From NCBI GenBank assembly GCA_934663595.1, contig CAKUKM010000033.1, positions 1 through 27,240 of the forward strand: a DNA stretch of 27,240 nucleotides. Reading direction: 5' to 3'. A program made the position numbers and the translations under genes. Below are positions 8,093-15,137 of this stretch, piece by piece. The notes under the pieces are model-generated. The model had not been told where the DNA came from. It saw nothing but the letters and a program-made list of their open reading frames with translations, and did no database searches. Origin of the DNA: an uncultured Clostridia bacterium. Its GTDB lineage: Bacteria > Bacillota > Clostridia > Christensenellales > Aristaeellaceae. Each line of letters begins with the position of its first letter. The stretch's first letter is position 1.

Positions 8093-8121
8093 ATTGTACC
8101 ATGGTTTTCGCCCGCGCGAAA
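8093..8121 (-). promoter_or_regulatory. Possible promoter of the AraC gene with overlapping dyad
   Basis: Minus strand: TACAAT (8098-8093) preceded after 17 bases by TTTCGC (8121-8116), a weak -35. The -35 is one arm of the dyad TTTCGC-N4-GCGAAA (8106-8121), which would suit a regulator binding there. Moderate support only. Confidence 0.4.
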
Positions 8122-8196
8122 GGGGCCGTGGCGAGTTCTAAACTTATCTTAACAGGCGGTTTAGTTATCAATTCGGTCGTCCTGCAAAGGTTTCTC

Positions 8197-8225
8197 TTGA
8201 CGTTCCGGGCAAACCGGATTAATAT
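8197..8225 (+). promoter_or_regulatory. Promoter of the nagB-nagA operon
   Basis: TTGACG (8197-8202), 17-base spacer, TAATAT (8220-8225). The spacer holds the short inverted repeat CCGG-GCAAA-CCGG (centre ~8211), a candidate operator. The transcript would start about 35 bases before the nagB ATG. Confidence 0.75.
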
Positions 8226-8268
8226 GGAAGTAAGCGAAAGCCGCACACGATTTAAGGAGGAGATCATC

Positions 8269-8994
8269 ATGGTAATTCGCATTTTTGAAACGGCGCAGGA
8301 AGCTTCGAAGGTCGGCGCAAAGCTGATTGCCGACGTCATCAAATCGCAGAGCGCGACGGTGCTGGGTCTGGCGACCGGCTCGACTCCGGTGGGCATGTAT
8401 CAGGAATGGGCGCGCATGAACGCCGCGGGCGAGCTGAGCTTCGAAACGGTGTCCTCGTACAATCTGGACGAATACATCGGCCTGGACGGCACGCACGACC
8501 AGAGCTATCGCTATTTCATGAATAAGAACCTTTTCGACCACGTAAACATCGATAAGGCCCGCACGCACGTTCCCTGCGGCAACGGCGCCGATCACGATGC
8601 GGACGCGCGCGAATACGACAAAATGATCGAAGCGGCCGGCGGCATCGACGTTCAGGTGCTCGGCATCGGCAACAACGGCCACATCGGCTTCAACGAGCCG
8701 GGCGACGTGTTCTACATGGGCACGCACGTAGTGAACCTCACCAATTCCACGATCGACGCAAACAAGCGCTTCTTCGCGCATCGCGAGGACGTTCCGAAGC
8801 AGGCGATCACGCTGGGCATGGGCGGCATCATGCGCGCGAAGAAGGTCGTTCTGCTCGCATTCGGCGAGAACAAGGCGGATGCGGTGCGCGCGATGGTGCA
8901 CGGCGACATCGACCCGAAGTGCCAGGCCTCGATCCTGAAGGTGCATGGCGACGTAGTCGTGCTGCTGGATAAGGCGGCGGCAAGCAAGCTGTAA
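8269..8994 (+). CDS. nagB: Glucosamine-6-phosphate deaminase
   Basis: Converts glucosamine 6-phosphate to fructose 6-phosphate and ammonia, linking amino-sugar breakdown to glycolysis, in the cytoplasm. 241 residues, the usual size of the Gram-positive form lacking the allosteric tail. Motifs: phosphate loop 'GLATGSTPVGMYQ' (33-45), 'SYNLDEYIGL' with catalytic Asp67, and 'GIGNNGHIGFNEPG', which holds the active-site Asn-His-Glu cluster. Start ATG 8269 is set by AAGGAGG eight bases upstream; the frame is open far to the left but that part is antisense to the AraC gene. nagA follows after 15 bases, so the two are cotranscribed. Confidence 0.96.
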   Translation: MVIRIFETAQEASKVGAKLIADVIKSQSATVLGLATGSTPVGMYQEWARMNAAGELSFETVSSYNLDEYIGLDGTHDQSYRYFMNKNLFDHVNIDKARTHVPCGNGADHDADAREYDKMIEAAGGIDVQVLGIGNNGHIGFNEPGDVFYMGTHVVNLTNSTIDANKRFFAHREDVPKQAITLGMGGIMRAKKVVLLAFGENKADAVRAMVHGDIDPKCQASILKVHGDVVVLLDKAAASKL

Positions 8995-9009
8995 GAGGAG
9001 GGCTCCCCC

Positions 9010-10158
9010 ATGAAGGCCATTCTGGGCGGAAGAATCGTCACCCCGTCGGCAATTGTCGACGGGATGGCGGTGCTGTTTGAGGATCGAATCCTCGATCTGG
9101 TTCCGGAGAGCGCGGTTCCCGAACAGGCGGAAAAGATTCAGGCGAACGGGAATTACGTGCTGCCCGGCCTGGTGGATATGCACATCCACGGCTATCTCGG
9201 CGCGGACGCGTCCGACGGCACGGCCGAGGGCCTGAAAACGATGGCCGAGGGCGTTGCGAAAAACGGCGTGACCTCGTTTTTGCCCACGACGATGACCGTG
9301 TCCTATCCGGAGCTGCGCAAAGCCTTTGCGGAGATTCGCCTGTCCATGCGCGAAAGCGCGCAGGACGCGTGGAACGGCGCGCAGATCATGGGCGCGAACG
9401 CGGAGGGCCCGTTCATCAACGCCGGCAAAAAAGGCGCGCAGGCGGGCGAACACGTCAAAAAGGGCGACGCGGCGTTTCTGAAGGAATATGCGGATGTGAT
9501 TCGCGTATTCACGATCGCGCCGGAGGTCGAGGGCAATCTCGATTGCATTCGCGAAATCGCGCGCGATACGAGTCTGCTGATCTCCATGGGCCACACCGCG
9601 GCGAATTACAATCAGGCCTGCGCGGGCATTGAGGCCGGCGTTCGGCATGTGACGCACCTGTTCAACGCCCAGACGGGCCTCAACCACCGCGATCCCGGCG
9701 TGGCCGGCGCAGGACTGACCGATGCGCGCGTGAGCTGCGAGCTGATTGCGGACACCTTTCACATTCACCCGGCGCTGTTTGCGCTCGTTGCTCGCATGAA
9801 GGGCGACCAGCTGGTGCTGATTACCGATTGCACGCGCGCGGGCGGTCTGGCCGACGGCGAATACACGCTCGGCGGACAGCCGATCTTCGTGCGCGGCATT
9901 GAATGCCGCCTCGCGGACGGCACGATTGCCGGAAGCGTGCTGAAGCTCAACGAGGCCGTTCGCAATTTCCGCGCGCACACGGATTTGCCGCTGAATGAAA
10001 TCGTGAACATGGCCAGCCTGAACCCGGCCCGGCGCGTCGGCATCGCCGATCGCAAGGGCTCGATCGAACCGGGCAAGGATGCGGATTTCGCGATCGCGGA
10101 CGAAAACATGCAGATCGTTCGAACCGTGCTGCGCGGCCGAACCATTTTTAAATCGTAA
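9010..10158 (+). CDS. nagA: N-acetylglucosamine-6-phosphate deacetylase
   Basis: Removes acetate from N-acetylglucosamine 6-phosphate to feed NagB. 382 residues, amidohydrolase superfamily. Metal and active-site marks: 'GLVDMHIHGYLG' (~53-64), 'GANAEGPFINAGKKGAQ' (Glu ligand), 'SMGHTAANYNQ' and 'VTHLFNAQTGLNHRDPG' (His ligands), and 'LVLITDCTRAGG' with the catalytic Asp. The HIHG motif keeps the first His pair, whereas some NagA proteins have HxN. AGGAGGG lies seven bases before ATG 9010. It sits second in the operon, with the ROK-type kinase starting 16 bases after its stop. Confidence 0.95.
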   Translation: MKAILGGRIVTPSAIVDGMAVLFEDRILDLVPESAVPEQAEKIQANGNYVLPGLVDMHIHGYLGADASDGTAEGLKTMAEGVAKNGVTSFLPTTMTVSYPELRKAFAEIRLSMRESAQDAWNGAQIMGANAEGPFINAGKKGAQAGEHVKKGDAAFLKEYADVIRVFTIAPEVEGNLDCIREIARDTSLLISMGHTAANYNQACAGIEAGVRHVTHLFNAQTGLNHRDPGVAGAGLTDARVSCELIADTFHIHPALFALVARMKGDQLVLITDCTRAGGLADGEYTLGGQPIFVRGIECRLADGTIAGSVLKLNEAVRNFRAHTDLPLNEIVNMASLNPARRVGIADRKGSIEPGKDADFAIADENMQIVRTVLRGRTIFKS

Positions 10159-10174
10159 AGGAAGTGCATCTGAA

Positions 10175-11491
10175 TTGATTTTTCCCCCGCTCGACCCCAA
10201 CTTCCGCCCCCTGGCCGCAGAGCTTTCCGCCGCAAAGGAGGAGCCTGAAATCGCCGTCGCGATTGAGAGAGACGATGGATGCGAAACGCGGCGCTGGAAC
10301 GCCTCCGATCTTCGCCTGATTGAGCGCATGGCCAAGGCGATGCTCTGGAGCTTCGGCGGCTATCGAATCACCGTTTGCGGAAGCGAGGCGGCCTATCGTC
10401 GCCTGTGCGCGCTCTATGCGCCCGGCGGCGCGCTGGATTTCGACCGAAAGTTCATGCAAAGGCAATACAATCGGCCGTTTGAAATTGCGTTTCGCGAGCA
10501 CGCGTCCGACGCGCCGCCGACGCAGCGCTCGCCCCGGCCGATCGCCGGCGGGTTGAACGGCTGCCGAATCGGGCTGGACGTGGGCGGCAGCGACCGCAAG
10601 GTGTCGGCCATTATCGATGGAAAAATCGTATTCAGCGAAGAAGCGCCTTGGCAGCCGAAGACGAGCGCGGATCCCGAATACCAGTTTCGCGGCATTCTCG
10701 ATTCGCTTCGGCGCGCCGCGGCGCATTTGCCGAGGATCGACGGAATCGGCGTATCCACCGCGGGAACGGTGGTCGGCAATCAGATCCGCACGTCCTCGCT
10801 GTTCGTGGGCGTGCCGGAGGAACTGCGCGGCGCGCGCGTGGAGAACGTATACATCGACGCATGCCGCGCATTGGGCGAAAACATCCCGCTGACGGTAGCG
10901 AACGACGGCGACGTCGCGGCGCTCGCGGGCGCAATCGGCCTGAATGCAAATCGCATGCTGGGCATTTCCATGGGCACGAGCGAGGCCGGCGGTTATATCG
11001 ACGCCAACGGCAACGTCACGGGCTGGCTCAACGAGCTGGCGTTTGTGCCGATCGATTTCTGCCCGGAATCGGCGATCGATCCGTGGTCGGGCGACCGCGG
11101 CTGCGGCGCGAGCTATCTTTCGCAGGACGCGGCGATTCGCCTGGCGGGCATGGAAGCGGACGACTCGCTCACGCCGGCGGAAAAGCTGACCCGCATTCAA
11201 CAGCGCATGGCCGAGGGCGATCCGCAAATGCGGCGCGTATACGAGAGTCTCGGCGTGTATCTGGGCTATGCCATCGCCGAATACGCATGGCTTTACGACA
11301 TGCGCCATGTGCTGACGATGGGGCGCGTGACCTCCGGCCCGGGCGGAGAAATCCTGATGGACGCGGCGCGCGCCGTATTGAAAACCGATTTCCCCCAGCT
11401 GGCGGAACAGCTGGAGCTTCACCTTCCGGACGAGGCCGGCCGGCGCATCGGACAATCGATCGCTGCAGCGCGCCTTGTGAATTTGAATTGA
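10175..11491 (+). CDS. ROK-type sugar kinase with unusual N-terminal domain
   Basis: 438 residues; ordinary ROK kinases have ~300. Residues 1-~125 are an unrecognised alpha/beta domain ('FGGYRITVCGSEAAYRRLCALYAP' in it). The ASKHA kinase fold then begins: phosphate-1 'IGLDVGGSDRK' (132-142), 'GIGVSTAGTV', the catalytic-loop-like 'TVANDGDVAALAGA' and 'LGISMGTSEAGGYI' (phosphate-2). The zinc-binding Cys cluster normal in ROK is not seen in its usual form; only 'GDRGCGASYLS' lies there. The start is TTG 10175: GGAAG lies about ten bases upstream and no ATG or GTG in this frame falls between the nagA stop and residue 50. The operon suggests phosphorylation of free GlcNAc or a related sugar to the 6-phosphate used by NagA; the substrate is inferred. 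Confidence 0.75.
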   Translation: MIFPPLDPNFRPLAAELSAAKEEPEIAVAIERDDGCETRRWNASDLRLIERMAKAMLWSFGGYRITVCGSEAAYRRLCALYAPGGALDFDRKFMQRQYNRPFEIAFREHASDAPPTQRSPRPIAGGLNGCRIGLDVGGSDRKVSAIIDGKIVFSEEAPWQPKTSADPEYQFRGILDSLRRAAAHLPRIDGIGVSTAGTVVGNQIRTSSLFVGVPEELRGARVENVYIDACRALGENIPLTVANDGDVAALAGAIGLNANRMLGISMGTSEAGGYIDANGNVTGWLNELAFVPIDFCPESAIDPWSGDRGCGASYLSQDAAIRLAGMEADDSLTPAEKLTRIQQRMAEGDPQMRRVYESLGVYLGYAIAEYAWLYDMRHVLTMGRVTSGPGGEILMDAARAVLKTDFPQLAEQLELHLPDEAGRRIGQSIAAARLVNLN

Positions 11492-11503
11492 CGAGGGATG
11501 AAC

Positions 11504-12568
11504 ATGTGCAGAGAAATTGCGGCGTGCTTCGCCGTAAACGGCCCAATCGCTCAATGCGAGCGCTACGGAAGCGGCCACATCAACGAGACCTATCTGGTCA
11601 TCACCGATCGGAACGCCCGCTACATTCTTCAAAAGATCAACGATACCGTATTTCGCGACGTGCCGGCGCTGATGGAGAATGTCGCGGCGGTCACGCGCTA
11701 TCTGCGCGCACGCACGAACGATCCGCGCCGCGCGATGCATCTGGTGGAAACGCTGGACGGCGCAACCTATACGCGCGATGAAAACGGCGGCTGGTGGCGC
11801 ATGTACGATTTCGTTTCCGATTCCATTTGCCTGCAGGCGGCGGAAACGGACGAGGATTTCTATCAGTCCGCGGTCGCATTCGGCGAATTTCAGCGCGAGC
11901 TGGCCGATTTTCCGGCGCACACGCTGCATGAAACGATCGCGAAGTTCCACGACACGCGCAATCGCTATCTGCAGTTCCGCGAGGCATTGGCCGCCGATCC
12001 GCTCGGGCGCGCGGCCGCCGTTCAGGAGGAGATCGCATTTGCACTTGCGCGCGAGGCCGATGCGGGCGCGCTGATGCGCCTGCTGGAGGCCGGGGAGCTT
12101 CCGCTGCGCGTAACGCACAACGACACCAAGCTCAACAACGTGCTGCTCGACCGCGCGACGCGCAAGCCGCTTTGCGTAATCGATCTGGACACCGTAATGC
12201 CGGGCCTCGCCGCATTTGATTTCGGCGATTCCATTCGCTTCGGCGCGTCCACCGCCGCGGAGGACGAAACGGATCTGAGCAAGGTCGAAATGTCGCTTTC
12301 CCTGTTCGAGACGTATGCGCGCGGCTTTCTCTCGGCGTGCGGAAGCGCGCTTTCGCCGCTGGAAAGGGAAACGCTGCCGCTGGGCGCGAAGCTGATGACT
12401 CTGGAATGCGGCGTTCGCTTCCTGACCGATTACCTGTTGGGCGACACGTATTTCCGCATTCACCGGCCGAATCACAATCTGGATCGCTGCCGCACACAGT
12501 TCAAGCTCGTTGCGGACATGGAACAAAAGCAAAAACAAATGCAAGCGATCCTCGCCCGCGTCGGGTAA
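11504..12568 (+). CDS. Phosphotransferase of the APH fold, N-acetylhexosamine 1-kinase (NahK)-like
   Basis: 354 residues with the aminoglycoside-phosphotransferase/choline-kinase fold. The N-lobe has 'YGSGHINETYLV' and 'RYILQKINDTVFRD' (ATP-binding Lys). The C-lobe has the catalytic 'RVTHNDTKLNNVLLD' (His-x-Asp and Asn), and the metal-binding 'CVIDLDTVMPG'. The G-H-I-N-x-T-Y and H-N-D-T-K-x-N-N forms match NahK-type N-acetylhexosamine 1-kinases, which make GlcNAc-1-P or GalNAc-1-P in mucin and milk sugar use. I use ATG 11504 since GAGGG is six bases before it; ATG 11498 overlaps that site. Last gene of the nag operon, 12 bases after the ROK stop. A 1-kinase beside nagA/nagB would split flux; the substrate is inferred. 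Confidence 0.8.
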   Translation: MCREIAACFAVNGPIAQCERYGSGHINETYLVITDRNARYILQKINDTVFRDVPALMENVAAVTRYLRARTNDPRRAMHLVETLDGATYTRDENGGWWRMYDFVSDSICLQAAETDEDFYQSAVAFGEFQRELADFPAHTLHETIAKFHDTRNRYLQFREALAADPLGRAAAVQEEIAFALAREADAGALMRLLEAGELPLRVTHNDTKLNNVLLDRATRKPLCVIDLDTVMPGLAAFDFGDSIRFGASTAAEDETDLSKVEMSLSLFETYARGFLSACGSALSPLERETLPLGAKLMTLECGVRFLTDYLLGDTYFRIHRPNHNLDRCRTQFKLVADMEQKQKQMQAILARVG

Positions 12569-12583
12569 ATCCCATTTTCAGCA

Positions 12584-12627
12584 AAACAAGCCCGTCCGGC
12601 CAATCCAATGGTCGAACGGGCTTGTTT
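12584..12627. terminator. Bidirectional terminator between the nag operon and the L,D-transpeptidase gene
   Basis: AAACAAGCCCGT (12584-12595) pairs with ACGGGCTTGTTT (12616-12627), 12 bp. T-runs follow on both strands (TTTTTG to the right, TTTTGC to the left), so it serves both convergent units. Confidence 0.9.
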
Positions 12628-12632
12628 TTGAT

Positions 12633-14633
12633 TTAGTACACGATGATCTTCGTGTTTCTCGGGCAATGCTGGTTGATCCACTTCGCGTCCTCAACGCTCA
12701 GGCGGATGCAGCCGTGCGAGGCCTTGCGGCCGAGATTGTTGACCGAGCTCTGCGTGACCGGGCCGTCCTTTTCCTTGTACAGTACCGAATGGAACATGAT
12801 GTCGCCCTCGATATAGTACGCGTACTGCGCCCAGCACTTGAACTTCTTGAAATAGTGCCAGCGCGCGCCGGGGCCGGTTCCGTTCTGGAATGTGCCCTTC
12901 GGGGTGGGCGTTTCATTCTTGCCTGTGGAGCACTTCATCGTGCGCACCAGCACGGTGTATTCCTCGTTTTCGTCCGGCGCATAGGCATACACGCGCTGCT
13001 TGTCAATGCTGACCTTCAGCACATACGGCTTCAGCGCCTTCTTCGCATCGTCCGAGAACAGAATCTCGAGCGTGCTCTGATCTGCGCTTCCCGTCTGGTC
13101 GAGCTTATGGCGCTTCTGGAAATTCTCCACCGCCCGCTTTGTGCCAGAGCCGTAATCGCCGTCGAGGCTGCTGTAGTAATACTCCAGCGCGCTCAGTCGA
13201 CGCTGCAGGCGAACGATATCGCCCGAGAACGAGTCCGCGTCGATCTTTTCCGGAATCGCCGGGAACGAATCGGCATAGAAATCATCCAGCAGCAGCGGAT
13301 CGGCAATTCCGTTGACCTCGACGGTCAGGAAGCTCTCGATCGTCGCGGTTCCGGCGTTCACCGCCGCCATCTTTTCGTCGTCCGCGCGCACGGAGCGTTC
13401 CTCCAGCGCGCGCATATACGTCTGCAGATTCTTGACGGCCTGAACGGTATTCGCGCCGTAATCGCCATCCGCAGAGCCCTTGCCGAAGCCGAGCAGGCGC
13501 AGGCGATTCTGCAGCGTCTTAACCGCGTCGCCGGTCGAACCGGACGCGAGCATCTGATTGTCCGGCTGCTTTGCGCTTTCCGAGAACAGCTGAAGCTGCG
13601 TGCTCTCGTCCGCTATGCCGGTCACGTCCAGCGCGTTGTAATACTGGAAGATGCGAATCGAGCGCGCGGTCGAGCCGCCGTAAATGCCGTCCGCCTTGTC
13701 GGTCATATAGCCCAGCTGGCGCAGGCGGTTCTGCACGCGCTTTACCGCCTCGCCCTGATCGTCCATCTTGAGCTCGCCGCGGGTGATTTTGAATTCGTCG
13801 CTATACAGATACGCCTGCATCAGCGCGTCCGCAACGCCGTCCACCTGCGTCACCGGCTCAAGCTCGAGCTCCGGTTCCTCCGTGGCGATCGGATGATCGT
13901 CCGGCAGCGGGCTTTCGGGCGCAACTGTAGCCACCGGCGCAACCGTCGGCTCGGGGGTCGGACGCGCGTCGATCAGATCCTGCTCCAGCTCGCGCACATA
14001 CCGCTCGAGCATTTCGACCGCCGCCTCGGTGTTTTTGCCGAAATAACCGTCCGCCTTGTCGTCCAGATAGCCCAGCTGAATCAGCTTTTCCTGCAATTTC
14101 TGCGTCGCCGCGCCGTTTACGTTTTTGGAAAGCTCCGGATAATACGGAATCGTGACCTCAATCTGCGAAAGCTGCCACGTTTCGCGCGCCCACACGGGCG
14201 TTTCGCCCTCGGGAGCGGCCGCTCTGCGCGCCTGCGGAATCGCCTTCGCGATCACGTTCGCCAGCGATTCGGTATCCACGGCAATGCCCTGAATCGCGCC
14301 GTTGACCGTTTCCTTCAGCCACGCATCGAGCGCTTCCCAGTCCTGCTTCGAGTAATTCTCCGTCGCAATCAGATCCAGCTTCGCCTGCATCGTCGCGCCC
14401 GACGAGCTCACCTTTTCAATCACGCAGCTGTGATTTTCCGGCTCCACGCCATCCGGCAGCGAAAGATCATAGTTGATCACGGTCGATTGGGGAATCGACG
14501 CTTCGCTCATCAGCTTTCGTATGTCCGCCTGCCACGCCTCCGGCTCAGTCGTTTCCGCCGCGGTAATCGCGACGATCGACATAAGCAGCGTCAGCGCCAG
14601 CACGATCGCAAGTATGCTCCTGAATCTGTTCAT
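12633..14633 (-). CDS. Secreted L,D-transpeptidase (YkuD domain) with four peptidoglycan-binding repeats
   Basis: 666 residues. A signal peptide or N-terminal anchor spans 1-26 ('ILAIVLALTLLMSIVAITA'). An unrecognised region covers ~30-170. Peptidoglycan-binding-1 type repeats, each with the 'LGYxxxxADGxYGxxT' pattern, lie at ~176-215, 292-350, 367-412 and 471-528; a Pro/Glu/Val linker (~224-262) follows the first. The catalytic YkuD domain is ~536-666: 'STGKNETPTPKGTF', 'FHSVL' and 'SHGCIRLS' with Cys642. It forms 3-3 crosslinks or attaches proteins in the wall outside the membrane. ATG 14633 has GGAGGGG upstream at normal spacing; the frame is open for 27 more codons without a site. The terminator starts six bases after the stop codon. 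Confidence 0.93.
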   Translation of the reverse strand: MNRFRSILAIVLALTLLMSIVAITAAETTEPEAWQADIRKLMSEASIPQSTVINYDLSLPDGVEPENHSCVIEKVSSSGATMQAKLDLIATENYSKQDWEALDAWLKETVNGAIQGIAVDTESLANVIAKAIPQARRAAAPEGETPVWARETWQLSQIEVTIPYYPELSKNVNGAATQKLQEKLIQLGYLDDKADGYFGKNTEAAVEMLERYVRELEQDLIDARPTPEPTVAPVATVAPESPLPDDHPIATEEPELELEPVTQVDGVADALMQAYLYSDEFKITRGELKMDDQGEAVKRVQNRLRQLGYMTDKADGIYGGSTARSIRIFQYYNALDVTGIADESTQLQLFSESAKQPDNQMLASGSTGDAVKTLQNRLRLLGFGKGSADGDYGANTVQAVKNLQTYMRALEERSVRADDEKMAAVNAGTATIESFLTVEVNGIADPLLLDDFYADSFPAIPEKIDADSFSGDIVRLQRRLSALEYYYSSLDGDYGSGTKRAVENFQKRHKLDQTGSADQSTLEILFSDDAKKALKPYVLKVSIDKQRVYAYAPDENEEYTVLVRTMKCSTGKNETPTPKGTFQNGTGPGARWHYFKKFKCWAQYAYYIEGDIMFHSVLYKEKDGPVTQSSVNNLGRKASHGCIRLSVEDAKWINQHCPRNTKIIVY

Positions 14634-14761
14634 GCATGCCCCTCCGGTTCCTGTCTTTTTGTGCACGCTATATAGACGCGACAAACCCGATTTTTGTTGC
14701 ATCATTTTCGGCATTTTTCGCGCATGGAAAGATTTTACGCGCGCATGGGAGAGGGGGCAAC

Positions 14762-14792
14762 AAAATGCGCCCGAGCTTGCTCGCCCGGGCGC
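14762..14792 (-). terminator. Intrinsic terminator of the XRE/membrane-protein pair
   Basis: Minus strand: GCGCCCGGGC and GCTCGGGCGC pair (one G-T) around a six-base loop, followed by ATTTTGTT. It begins ten bases after the stop of the membrane protein gene. Confidence 0.8.
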
Positions 14793-14801
14793 GGTTTCTG
14801 T

Positions 14802-15137
14802 TTACTGAATAATTTTGAATTTTCCGATATACGGCAGCTCGATCACGCGCTCGTTCGTCGACAGCTGCAGAAAGCACATTACGGCAATCAGCAGAAGCGC
14901 GAACTGAACCAGTCCCTGCGCGAGCCTGAAGATCCATCCCAGCAGCGGGATCGATGCGAACACGCCCATCAAAACGCCGATCAGCAGCGAGGCGATCCAC
15001 AAAAGCAATCCCTGATTCGCGCAGTATTTGCCCAGCTTTGAATTCCTGCACAAAATCAGCGGCAGAAAGAAGATGATATAGCCCAAGCCCGCCTTGACCT
15101 TGTTTTCGCGAATATCCTCATAGGTAAAACCGCTCAT
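14802..15137 (-). CDS. Small integral membrane protein (DUF4870/Tic20-like)
   Basis: 111 residues with hydrophobic segments at ~17-30, 43-60, 62-72 and 76-91, a charged N-terminus ('FTYEDIRENKVKAG') and a hydrophilic C-terminus. The spacing of the segments resembles the DUF4870/Tic20-like family of small four-helix membrane proteins, but I cannot confirm this without a profile search. The ATG at 15137 forms an ATGA overlap with the stop of the upstream XRE-repeat gene, with GGGGAAGAG just before it. Translational coupling implies that the two products are needed together. Confidence 0.7.
   Translation of the reverse strand: MSGFTYEDIRENKVKAGLGYIIFFLPLILCRNSKLGKYCANQGLLLWIASLLIGVLMGVFASIPLLGWIFRLAQGLVQFALLLIAVMCFLQLSTNERVIELPYIGKFKIIQ

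Noticed and set aside
8161..12544. Very long minus-strand open frames opposite nagB, nagA and the two kinases
   Set aside because: They read through several well-supported genes and have no domain or Shine-Dalgarno support; compositional shadows only.
12510..14675. 721-codon plus-strand frame opposite the L,D-transpeptidase
   Set aside because: The minus-strand frame has a signal peptide, repeats and the catalytic HGC motif; the plus frame shows none.
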